Origin: an uncultured Flavobacteriaceae bacterium
GTDB lineage: Bacteria > Bacteroidota > Bacteroidia > Flavobacteriales > Flavobacteriaceae
Assembly: GCA_905182835.1 (NCBI GenBank)
Contig: CAJJDI010000014.1
Span: 38,720 to 102,719 of the forward strand
Reading direction: 5' to 3'
DNA length: 64,000 nt
Part shown: piece by piece, positions 35,819 to 44,520 of the stretch
Layout: each line of letters begins with the position of its first letter
Position numbering within the stretch: the first letter of the stretch is position 1
Notes under the pieces: generated by a model
What the model was told of the DNA's origin: nothing
Seen by the model: only the letters and a program-made list of their open reading frames with translations
Database searches by the model: none
Made by a program: the position numbers and the translations under genes

Positions 35819-38800
35819 ATGAAAGTATCATTTTTAAGTTTGTGTCTGTTATTAGGAACAATGTTTTCTAATATACAGAGCCAGAGTATTTCTGGAAATG
35901 TAAAAGATGCTAATTCAATCCCAATTGCAGGAGTGAACATTAGTGTTGATAACTCTAACAATGGAGCTGTAACTGATTATGATGGAAATTTTTCCATTTC
36001 TAATGTAAGTTCAGATTCTAATTTAATCTTCAGTTATTTGGGGTACCAACCATATTCAGTTACTGTTGGTATTCAAACTGATATTTCTGTTGTCATGCAA
36101 GAAGACCTAAGTGAATTAGATGAGATAGTGGTAATTGGCTACGGTTCTCAAAAATTGAGTGATATTTCAGGTGCTGTATCAACAGTTAGTTCTAGCGCTA
36201 TTGAAGCTATTAAACCTGTAAGAATAGAAGATGCATTACAAGGACAGGCTTCTGGTATTAACATAATATCAAGTGGTTCTCCCGGATCCAAACCTACTGT
36301 ATTAATAAGAGGAATTACTTCATATGCAGGAAACTCTCCACTTGTAGTAATTGATGGTGTATCACAATCTATCGATGATTTAAATTCATTAAACCCAAGT
36401 GATATAAAATCTGTAAATGTTTTAAAAGATGCCGCTTTGGCATCTATATATGGTGTTAAAGGTGGTAGTGGTGTAATCGTTGTTACAACTAAATCTGGTG
36501 AAAGAAACTCAGAGACATCTTTTAACTTTAGTACATCTGTTGGAAATCAATCTGTAGTTAAAATGATAGACGTTTTAAATGCTAGTGAATACGCTGGTAT
36601 TTTAAATGAGGCAAGTATGGCCGCTGGTGAAGGATTAATATACCCTAACTTATCAGGTATTGGAAAGGGTACAAACTGGCAAGAGCAAATTATAAATGAT
36701 GCTGCAATAGTGAATCATTCGATTACAGCTTCTGGTGGTAGTGATAAAACATCTTTCTATGTGTCAGCTGGATACTTAGGGCAAGATGGAGTAGTCGGAC
36801 CATCTGATAAATCTTTTTTCAATAGAACTAACTTTACATCCAATATCAATACTGATTTAACTAAAAAAACCAAATTAATAATAAATACAAATTATACTAA
36901 TATCAAAGGGAAAGGTCTTCCTGAAAATGGAATAAATAGTGTTTTATCTAATTCATTGAATTTTGACCCTACAGTTAATCCGTACGAAAATGGTAGTTTT
37001 GGTACTAGTGAGACCATTACCCAAGAAATTATTAATCCTTTAGCTCAAATCGATAATACATATAATGAAGGAAATACAAACAAATTAACTGGTAAAATTG
37101 AATTACAACACAATTTACTAGATAATTTAAAGGTAACCTCTAGGTTCGGATATACTTTTGTTGATATATATAATAAAAACTTTATACCATTGGCATTTTA
37201 TGGAGCAGGACATAACGCAACAAATGCTAACGAGGACTTAAGTCCAATAGTATCAGTAGATGCTGAAGGTACAATTGTATCTACACATAACAGGATCTCT
37301 GAATCAAAAACAAACTACTTTAATTATACATTTGAAACATACGCAAATTATGATTTTACAATTCAAGAAGATCATAATTTTCAAACAGTATTGGGATTTT
37401 CAATTGGAGAAAATAAGGGTGAAAATATCTCAGCTTATAATGAAGATGTGCCATTTAATTCATGGGCTTATGCAGATATAAGTGCTGCTACTGGTAACGC
37501 TACTCAGCAAACATCAGGTTCATGGCAGTATGTTGGCAGAAATGTTTCTTATTTTTCAAGATTATTGTATGATTTTGATCAAAAATATTACTTCTCCTTT
37601 ACTGGTAGAGTAGACGGATCTACATCATTTGGAGCAAATAATAAATTTGGATTTTTTCCATCAGCATCTTTAGGTTGGGTTATTTCAAAAGAAGATTTTT
37701 TCGAAGATGCTCCTTTAGATTATTTAAAATTTAGAGCAAGTTATGGTTCTTTAGGTAATGATAATATAAACCCACAATTTGCATTAATTTCTACTTTCCC
37801 AAGTTACACATTTGATGGAAGTATTATTAATGGATCTGCTTTAGGTTCTGTACCAAATGAAGCTGTTTCTTGGGAAAACCAAGTACAAATGAATTTTGGT
37901 ATTGATACAAGATTATTTGATAATAAATTATCTGTCACTGTGGATTATTTTAAGAAAACAGTAGACGATTTATTATTTAGTCCTAATTTATCTCTTTATC
38001 TAGGAACCCCAAGTTTTCCAACTACTAATATTGGAAAAACTCAAAGTACTGGGATAGATGCATCTTTATCTTATAATACAACCATAGGTAAAGATTTCAA
38101 TATAAGCACAAATGTTAATTTTACAACTTCAGACAATGAGGTATTAGCTATAAATAATGGTGATAAATTCATTTGGGGAGCCGGTTATGGAATTCCATAT
38201 ACTCCCATCGTAAGATTTGAAGAGGGTTATAGCCCGGGATACTTCTTTGGATATAAAACGGATGGAATATTTCAAAATCAATCTGAAGTAAATTCTCATG
38301 CTACTCAAAATGGCGCTGCACCAGGAGATATTAGGTTTACTGATGTTAATGGTGATGGAGTTATTGATGATAATGATAGGACTGAAATTGGTGATCCATT
38401 TGCAGATTTTACTATTGGTTGGAATTTAGCAATTGATTACAAGAACTTTGATTTTAGTGTATTTACATATGCATCTGTTGGAAATGATATCTATAGAGCT
38501 TATGAAAGAAACTTGAACTACACAAACAGATTTGCTTCAACTTTAGACAGATGGACTGGAGCTGGAACTAGCAATTTTGAGCCAAGAGTAAGTTTTGTTG
38601 ACTCTAACAATAATAGAAGAGCATCAGATAGATACATAGAAGACGGGAGTTATTTAAGAATTAAAAATATCCAATTAGGATATACTTTTTCTCAATCTTT
38701 TGCAGAGCAAATAGGTTTTGATGAGATTAGAGCTTATACACAAGTAAAAAATGCATTAACTATTACTGAATATTCTGGATATGATCCAGAAATCTCAAAT

Positions 38801-38884
38801 GGTGGTGTACTAAACACAGGTATAGATATAGGAACATACCCGCAGCCAAGAATCTGGTCGATGGGATTAAATATTAAATTTTAA
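35819..38884 (+). CDS. SusC/RagA family TonB-linked outer membrane transporter
   Basis: A 1021-residue outer membrane transporter that imports oligosaccharides with TonB energy. A signal peptide (1-22, ending SQS) precedes a carboxypeptidase-regulatory-like domain (about 23-95, ISGNVKDANSIPIAGVNI). The SusC signature DEIVVIGYGSQK near 101-112 follows, then the plug domain (EDALQGQASGINI), then a 22-strand barrel ending in a C-terminal Phe (GLNIKF). It is followed after 11 bases by SusD. The GH16 and GH3 genes downstream suggest beta-glucan oligosaccharides as cargo. Confidence 0.96.
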   Translation: MKVSFLSLCLLLGTMFSNIQSQSISGNVKDANSIPIAGVNISVDNSNNGAVTDYDGNFSISNVSSDSNLIFSYLGYQPYSVTVGIQTDISVVMQEDLSELDEIVVIGYGSQKLSDISGAVSTVSSSAIEAIKPVRIEDALQGQASGINIISSGSPGSKPTVLIRGITSYAGNSPLVVIDGVSQSIDDLNSLNPSDIKSVNVLKDAALASIYGVKGGSGVIVVTTKSGERNSETSFNFSTSVGNQSVVKMIDVLNASEYAGILNEASMAAGEGLIYPNLSGIGKGTNWQEQIINDAAIVNHSITASGGSDKTSFYVSAGYLGQDGVVGPSDKSFFNRTNFTSNINTDLTKKTKLIINTNYTNIKGKGLPENGINSVLSNSLNFDPTVNPYENGSFGTSETITQEIINPLAQIDNTYNEGNTNKLTGKIELQHNLLDNLKVTSRFGYTFVDIYNKNFIPLAFYGAGHNATNANEDLSPIVSVDAEGTIVSTHNRISESKTNYFNYTFETYANYDFTIQEDHNFQTVLGFSIGENKGENISAYNEDVPFNSWAYADISAATGNATQQTSGSWQYVGRNVSYFSRLLYDFDQKYYFSFTGRVDGSTSFGANNKFGFFPSASLGWVISKEDFFEDAPLDYLKFRASYGSLGNDNINPQFALISTFPSYTFDGSIINGSALGSVPNEAVSWENQVQMNFGIDTRLFDNKLSVTVDYFKKTVDDLLFSPNLSLYLGTPSFPTTNIGKTQSTGIDASLSYNTTIGKDFNISTNVNFTTSDNEVLAINNGDKFIWGAGYGIPYTPIVRFEEGYSPGYFFGYKTDGIFQNQSEVNSHATQNGAAPGDIRFTDVNGDGVIDDNDRTEIGDPFADFTIGWNLAIDYKNFDFSVFTYASVGNDIYRAYERNLNYTNRFASTLDRWTGAGTSNFEPRVSFVDSNNNRRASDRYIEDGSYLRIKNIQLGYTFSQSFAEQIGFDEIRAYTQVKNALTITEYSGYDPEISNGGVLNTGIDIGTYPQPRIWSMGLNIKF

Positions 38885-38895
38885 TAATAGAAATT

Positions 38896-40356
38896 ATGAA
38901 AAAACTAAAACAAATATTTTTATTAGTAAGTATTAGCATACTGTCATTCACATGTGCTGATCACGTAGATTATGAACCAATTGAAGGCTATGCAATCACA
39001 GCAGATGTTTACTTTCAAAATGAAAGTGACTATGAAGCAGCATTAATTGGAACATATGATGTTTTACAATGGTTGTATTTAAACTCATTAATTGGAGATA
39101 TCGCTTCAGACAATTCTTTATGTGGAGGTGAGAGTGCTACAGATGTTATTGGTTTACAACAAATCGATGATATGACTCACTATCCAAATAATGACAATTT
39201 AAGATCAATATGGCAATGGCTTTATGAAGGAGTTAATAGAGCTAATTACATGGAAGAGAATAAATCATTACTTGATTTTGAAGCGAAGAACGCTTTATAT
39301 GGAGAAGTATATTTTTTAAGAGCTTACTACTATTTTGAATTAGTGAAATTTTTCGGGGATGTTCCTTTATTTGTTGATGGTAGATTAACTGCAGCAGATG
39401 CGGGGACTTTATCTAGAACACCAAAAGAAGAAGTTTACGCACAGATTGAAGTTGATTTACAAAATGCAATTTCTAGTCTTCCAAATTCACAATCTCAGCT
39501 TGGGAGAGTAAATAAGTATACTGCAAATGCACTTCTTGGTAAAGTTTTATTATACCAAGATAAATTTTCAGAAGCAGCAGTAGCGTTTGATCAAGTTATT
39601 GGAGTTTATTCATTAGTTGCTGATTATGGAAGTCAATTTTTATCTTTTGGCGAGAATGGACCAGAATCTGTGTTTGAAATTCAATACACTAATACATCTA
39701 ATTGGTACGATTGGGGCTGTCCTCAATGTTCTGAAGGAAATTTCGGAATTATACATAACGGTCCTAGAGGATGGGATGGACCTGAATATGCACAAGGATG
39801 GAGTTTTAATGTTCCTGTAAATTCTCATTATGAATCTTTTGAAGAAGGTGATATTAGAAGAGATGCTTCTATTCTTGATATGGTTGCATATGCTACTGCA
39901 ACTGGGGCGAACTATACTGAAGGTTATGAACATACTGGATATTACAACAATAAATATATCCCTAGAGCTGGACAAAGTGGAGCTCAAACTGAACTAAACT
40001 ATTTAAATAATTACAGAGCAATCAGATATGCTGATGTTTTATTAATGGCAGCTGAAGCAAATAATAGAGGCGGTATAAGTGATGCGCTAGCTCAACAATA
40101 TTTAAATGAAGTAAGAATGAGAGCCTTTGGTGATACAGATCACGATATAACTGCTACTGGAACTGCTTTAACTGATGCTATTTGGGCAGAAAGAAATTTT
40201 GAACTTTCTATGGAAGGTCACCGATTTTTTGATTTAGTTAGAACTAACAAAGCAGCTTCTACAATTAATGGATTTGTTGAAGGAAAGCATGAAGTCTTTC
40301 CTATACCTCAAGCAGAAATTGATATTTCTGGTTTAACTCAAAATCCTGGTTACTAA
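38896..40356 (+). CDS. SusD/RagB family surface glycan-binding lipoprotein
   Basis: A 486-residue lipoprotein (Cys20 in SFTCADHVDYEP) that forms the lid of the SusC pore and binds the glycan. The TPR-like N-terminal half has ALIGTYDVLQW and ALYGEVYFLRAYYYFELVKFFG (in two parts), and the C-terminal half has RYADVLLMAAEANNRGG and AIWAERNFELSMEGHRFFDLVR, all standard SusD blocks. It ends in the usual NPGY. It is co-transcribed with susC (11 bases) and with the next lipoprotein (18 bases). Confidence 0.96.
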   Translation: MKKLKQIFLLVSISILSFTCADHVDYEPIEGYAITADVYFQNESDYEAALIGTYDVLQWLYLNSLIGDIASDNSLCGGESATDVIGLQQIDDMTHYPNNDNLRSIWQWLYEGVNRANYMEENKSLLDFEAKNALYGEVYFLRAYYYFELVKFFGDVPLFVDGRLTAADAGTLSRTPKEEVYAQIEVDLQNAISSLPNSQSQLGRVNKYTANALLGKVLLYQDKFSEAAVAFDQVIGVYSLVADYGSQFLSFGENGPESVFEIQYTNTSNWYDWGCPQCSEGNFGIIHNGPRGWDGPEYAQGWSFNVPVNSHYESFEEGDIRRDASILDMVAYATATGANYTEGYEHTGYYNNKYIPRAGQSGAQTELNYLNNYRAIRYADVLLMAAEANNRGGISDALAQQYLNEVRMRAFGDTDHDITATGTALTDAIWAERNFELSMEGHRFFDLVRTNKAASTINGFVEGKHEVFPIPQAEIDISGLTQNPGY

Positions 40357-40374
40357 AAAAATAATATATATAAC

Positions 40375-42426
40375 ATGAAAAAATTTAAATATTTATTAAA
40401 CATATTTCTAGCTTCAATATTAGTTTTTGCTTGTGTAGAAGAAATAGAGAACAATATTGATTTTGTTGATACAATAGATGTGCCAACAAATATTTCAGCA
40501 ATGATTAGTATTACTCAAGACAACACAGGGGTAGTTACTATCACTCCGACTGGTGAAGGAGTAGTTAGCTATTCAGTTGATTTCGGAGATGGTTCTAATG
40601 AATCAGAATCAATTAACCCTGGTAATTCAGTAGTTCACACATATCCTGAAGGGACATATGAAGCAACTATAATTGCTGTTGGTTTAAATGGAGAAGTTAC
40701 TGAAACCGTAGTTTCGGTTGTAGTATCTTACTCTGCACCTGAAAACTTAGTTGTTGTGATAAATAATGTACCTGGAAATCCATTTGATATAAATGTATCT
40801 GCAACTGCAGATTTGGCTGCATCATTTGAAGTTTATTTTGGAGATCAAGGTCCAGAAGAAGCTCCCACTCCATTACAAATCGGAGAAACACTGACTTACA
40901 CTTACTCAGCTGTTGGGGAATATTCTGTTACCGTAGTTGCCTTAAGTGGTGGAGCTGCTACAACAGAATATATTGAAGTGATTACAATTACAAATCCATT
41001 ATTAATGCCAATTGATTTTGAAGATTCATCATTAAATTATTCATTTGTTGACTTTGGAAACGCACAAAGTACTGTAATTCCTAATCCAGATCCAAGTGCT
41101 ATTAACACTAGTGCAACTGTTGGTCAATCGTTTAAGTTTAATGGGTCTGAAACATGGGCTGGTTCATTTTTAACTATTGATGAGCCTGTTGATTTTTCAT
41201 CGCTTAACAATATAGCTGTAGATGTTTGGACATCAGAATTTGGAGAGGTAGTTAAGTTAAAACTTGAAAATTCAGCTAACCCAGATATTAATACTGAAGT
41301 TGATATGACGACATCTGTAAATCAGGGATGGGAAACTTTAATATATGATTTTAGCGCATCAGATCTTTCGCAAGATTATGATAGAATAGTTATCTTCTTT
41401 GATTTTGGAAATGTTGGAGATGATACATCTTATTATTTTGATAACATTAGATTATCATTACCTGCAGTATCCAACTTCACCACTGTTGAAGATTTTCAAG
41501 GGGAATTACCTGGAAACTTTGCATTTGGCGGAGTAGAAGGAGTTCAATTAGTTTCTAATCCTAATCCAACTGGAGTTAACACTACTTCAACAGCGATGCA
41601 GTTTACTAAAACTGATGGTGCTGAAGTATGGGGTGGAATGGGATTTGCTGTTGATGGTATAATTAACTTTAACGGAACAAATCAAATAAAAATTAATTCC
41701 TATGCTCCAGAAGCTGGCAAAGTTGTAAAAGTAAAACTTGAGACTATTGAAGGAAACGTGGATGGGTTGACATACGAATTTGATATGACAACTACAGTTG
41801 CTAATCAGTGGGAAGTTTTAACCTATGATTTCTCTGCTGCTCCAGACCTTGATTATGTTTCTTTTATAGTATTTTATGATTTTGGAAATCAAAATGCAGG
41901 AGTATACCACTTTGATGAAATCCAGGTTGGCATGGGTGAATATATTCCTTCACAAGCACCATCTATTGCCATAGAAAATTTTGAAGGGGAATTACCTGGT
42001 AACTTTGCATTTGGTGGAGTTGAAGGAGTTCAAATTGTAGAAAACCCTAATGTTTCTGGAACTAATACAACTGCAAATGTTATGCAATGTACTAAAACTG
42101 AAGGCTCAGAGGTATGGGGTGGAATGGGTATTTCAGTGGACCCTATTAATTTTTCATCTGCTGGAATGAATCAAATTCAAATTCAATCTTATTCACCTGA
42201 AGCTGGTAAAGTTATAAAAGTTAAATTAGAAACAATAGAAGGAAATGTTGATGGTCTTACCTATGAGTTTGATATGACAACTACAGTTGCAAATCAATGG
42301 GAAACCCTAACGTATGATTTCAGCTTAGCTCCAGATTTAGATTACGTTTCTTTTATAGTATTCTATGACTTTGGAAATACTGGTGAAGGAGTATATCACT
42401 TTGATGAAATAAAATTGGTTAATTAA
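40375..42426 (+). CDS. Surface lipoprotein with PKD domains and three CBM-like modules
   Basis: A 683-residue lipoprotein (Cys20, followed by VEEIEN, an acidic stretch like the surface-export signal of this phylum). Two PKD-like domains cover about 38-120 (SVDFGDGSNES) and 122-210. Three related beta-sandwich-like modules of about 150 residues follow, beginning near 213, 371 and 533. Modules 2 and 3 are nearly identical in long stretches (GELPGNFAFGGVEGVQ; EAGKV), and all end in a DFGN...YHFD or YYFD pattern. The position after SusD and the architecture fit a SusE/F-like glycan-binding protein, probably for laminarin. No catalytic motif was seen. Confidence 0.85.
   Translation: MKKFKYLLNIFLASILVFACVEEIENNIDFVDTIDVPTNISAMISITQDNTGVVTITPTGEGVVSYSVDFGDGSNESESINPGNSVVHTYPEGTYEATIIAVGLNGEVTETVVSVVVSYSAPENLVVVINNVPGNPFDINVSATADLAASFEVYFGDQGPEEAPTPLQIGETLTYTYSAVGEYSVTVVALSGGAATTEYIEVITITNPLLMPIDFEDSSLNYSFVDFGNAQSTVIPNPDPSAINTSATVGQSFKFNGSETWAGSFLTIDEPVDFSSLNNIAVDVWTSEFGEVVKLKLENSANPDINTEVDMTTSVNQGWETLIYDFSASDLSQDYDRIVIFFDFGNVGDDTSYYFDNIRLSLPAVSNFTTVEDFQGELPGNFAFGGVEGVQLVSNPNPTGVNTTSTAMQFTKTDGAEVWGGMGFAVDGIINFNGTNQIKINSYAPEAGKVVKVKLETIEGNVDGLTYEFDMTTTVANQWEVLTYDFSAAPDLDYVSFIVFYDFGNQNAGVYHFDEIQVGMGEYIPSQAPSIAIENFEGELPGNFAFGGVEGVQIVENPNVSGTNTTANVMQCTKTEGSEVWGGMGISVDPINFSSAGMNQIQIQSYSPEAGKVIKVKLETIEGNVDGLTYEFDMTTTVANQWETLTYDFSLAPDLDYVSFIVFYDFGNTGEGVYHFDEIKLVN
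41485..42420 (+). repeat. Tandem 486-bp module repeat inside the surface lipoprotein gene
   Basis: Two copies begin at 41485 and 41971, giving a period of 162 codons. Both open with a GAAAATTTT/GAAGATTTT block followed by GGGGAATTACCTGG and share long stretches at protein level. A third, more diverged copy starts near 41011. The pattern indicates recent internal duplication of a binding module. Confidence 0.85.
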
Positions 42427-42438
42427 AAAAATATAACA

Positions 42439-43320
42439 ATGAAAAAAATAAAATATTTATTTAAATCGCTATTTGTAATTACTGTATTAGTTTTCACTTC
42501 ATGTGAAACTGATGACCACGAATTTGGTGATATTACAAACCCTACAAACCTACAAGTATCAGCAGATATTATTGGTTTTGATGCTAATAATCCAAATGGA
42601 GATGGTAGTGGTACTGTCCATTTAACAGCTATCGCTGACAATGCAATCACATATAAATTTGTCCAAGATGGAGTGGAGACAATGAGTCCAAGTGGAATGA
42701 TTACTTATAATTTCTCTAATACTGGCTTAAACACATATGATGTGACTGTAATAGCAATAGGAACTGCTGGAGTTGTTTCCAACACATCTGTTTCATTAGA
42801 TGTTTTGGTTCTATATTCAGCTCCAGTAGATTTATTAGAAGCAATGTTTACATCAAGCTGGAGGGTAACAGCAGAAGAATTCGGTCATATGGGAGTTGGT
42901 CCAGTTGAAGAAGATTTGCCAATTTGGTGGGAAGCAGCAGCATTTGATAAGGTTGATACCGGAATGTATGACGATAGGTATACATTTTCAACAGACGGAA
43001 CTTTAACAGTTGAAACTTTTGGTAGTATTTTCGGAAAAGCACCGCCACTAGCAGATGAGTTTATTGGAGATCAAGGTTTAGAAGCAAATGGTAATAATGA
43101 GTATGAATATTACCCTACTGAAGATTTTATATCTGATTGGTCAATTGGTGCTCCAGGTGGTGAAGAACATATTTCTCTTTCAGGGAATGGATTTTTTGGA
43201 TTTTATGTCGGAGGTACACATACCTATAAAATCGTTAGTAGATCATCTAATACTTTATACCTAAAAACTGTAGGTTTTGAAGGGTTAGCATGGTATATTA
43301 AAATGACTAATGAGCAGTAA
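42439..43320 (+). CDS. PUL surface lipoprotein with PKD-like N-terminal domain
   Basis: A 293-residue lipoprotein (Cys22 in FTSCETDDHE, again with acidic residues after Cys). Residues about 35-125 form a PKD-like domain with GFDANNPNGDGSG, closely resembling the N-terminal domain of the GH16 enzyme encoded next. The C-terminal part (about 128-293) begins LLEAMFTSSWRVTAEEFGHMG and looks like a lipocalin- or lectin-like beta domain with many aromatic residues. No glycosidase motif is apparent, so a glycan-binding role is likely. It is followed by a strong terminator hairpin. Confidence 0.75.
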   Translation: MKKIKYLFKSLFVITVLVFTSCETDDHEFGDITNPTNLQVSADIIGFDANNPNGDGSGTVHLTAIADNAITYKFVQDGVETMSPSGMITYNFSNTGLNTYDVTVIAIGTAGVVSNTSVSLDVLVLYSAPVDLLEAMFTSSWRVTAEEFGHMGVGPVEEDLPIWWEAAAFDKVDTGMYDDRYTFSTDGTLTVETFGSIFGKAPPLADEFIGDQGLEANGNNEYEYYPTEDFISDWSIGAPGGEEHISLSGNGFFGFYVGGTHTYKIVSRSSNTLYLKTVGFEGLAWYIKMTNEQ

Positions 43321-43340
43321 AAATTATTAATTAACTATTT

Positions 43341-43376
43341 AAAAAGAGAGAAATAATTAATTATTTCTCTCTTTTT
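43341..43376 (+). terminator. Perfect 36-bp palindromic terminator inside the PUL
   Basis: Both halves (43341-43358 and 43359-43376) are exact reverse complements: AAAAAGAGAGAAATAATT and its complement, ending in five T. The stem can stop transcription in either direction. It separates the susC-susD-lipoprotein genes from the GH16 and GH3 genes. Confidence 0.88.
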
Positions 43377-43406
43377 AGTTATATTTATTTCCTTAAAATT
43401 TTACAT

Positions 43407-44498
43407 ATGGTAAGATTACTTGTTTTTTTTGTTTTAACGATAACTTCTTGTTCAAGTGAAACCTCAACTAACGGAGGTAATAACCCAATTACTGAAGAAA
43501 TTATACCATCCAACTTAACCCTTGCAATAGATCTATTTGGGGTGGATACAGATAATGTTCACGGAGATGGAAGTGGTGTTATATATTGTACTGCATCGGC
43601 TATTGATGCCGATAATTATGAATTTAGGTTTGGTAATGGAGATGTTATAGAAAGTGTTACAGGTAATGTTCAATATACTTATACCACAACTGGGTTAAAT
43701 AATTATACAGTATATGTTTATGCTTACTCATCTACAGGGAATTATATTGTAGAATTTGAATCTATAGATGTATATGTTACTGACGATAGTATTGAAGCTG
43801 GGTTAATTTGGTCTGAAGAATTTAATGAAACGGGTGCTGTAAATAATAATAATTGGACTCATGAAATAGGCAATGGTAATTGGGGTTGGGGAAATGGTGA
43901 ATCTCAATACTACACAAATAGATTAGAAAACTCTAGAGTTGAAGAGGGTGTGTTAAAGATAACAGCAAAAACAGAATCCTATCAAGGGTTTAATTACACT
44001 TCATCAAGATTGATTAGTAAAGATAAGTTTGAATTTCAGTACGGAAGAGTAAAAATTAGAGCTAAACTTCCAATGGGTAGCGGAACTTGGCCAGCACTTT
44101 GGATGTTGGGAGAAAATATAAGTTCGGTTGGATGGCCTGCTTGTGGCGAGATAGATATCATGGAACATTGGGGTCATAACCCAACTGTTGTGGCCGGTTC
44201 TATACATACCCCTTACAGTAGTGGTGACACATGGACTAATGGACACTATAACGTGTCTGATTACACGGATTTTCATGTATATTCAATTAACTGGACTTAT
44301 GAAAAAATTCAATTTTTTATTGATGACAACCTGTATTACACTTATAATCCATCTCCTAAAAATATTGAAAACTGGCCTTTTGATGCTCCACAATTTTTTA
44401 TTTTAAACGTAGCTATGGGCGCAAGCTGGTTTGATATTAATCCTGATTTTGTAGAATCAACAATGGAAGTAGACTATATTAGGGTTTACGAGAATTAA
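43407..44498 (+). CDS. GH16 family endo-beta-glucanase (laminarinase) lipoprotein
   Basis: A 363-residue lipoprotein (Cys15 in TITSCSSETS). A PKD-like domain at about 36-127 (GVDTDNVHGDGSG) precedes a GH16 catalytic domain at about 132-363. The active site CGEIDIMEHWG has nucleophile Glu248, Asp250 and acid/base Glu253. Flanking RVKIRAKLPMGSGTWPALWMLG and the final VDYIRVYEN are standard for the laminarinase branch. It would cut beta-1,3-glucan at the cell surface. Agarase or carrageenase specificity is less likely given the GH3 partner. Confidence 0.92.
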   Translation: MVRLLVFFVLTITSCSSETSTNGGNNPITEEIIPSNLTLAIDLFGVDTDNVHGDGSGVIYCTASAIDADNYEFRFGNGDVIESVTGNVQYTYTTTGLNNYTVYVYAYSSTGNYIVEFESIDVYVTDDSIEAGLIWSEEFNETGAVNNNNWTHEIGNGNWGWGNGESQYYTNRLENSRVEEGVLKITAKTESYQGFNYTSSRLISKDKFEFQYGRVKIRAKLPMGSGTWPALWMLGENISSVGWPACGEIDIMEHWGHNPTVVAGSIHTPYSSGDTWTNGHYNVSDYTDFHVYSINWTYEKIQFFIDDNLYYTYNPSPKNIENWPFDAPQFFILNVAMGASWFDINPDFVESTMEVDYIRVYEN

Positions 44499-44520
44499 AT
44501 AATAATAAAACATCAAATAA

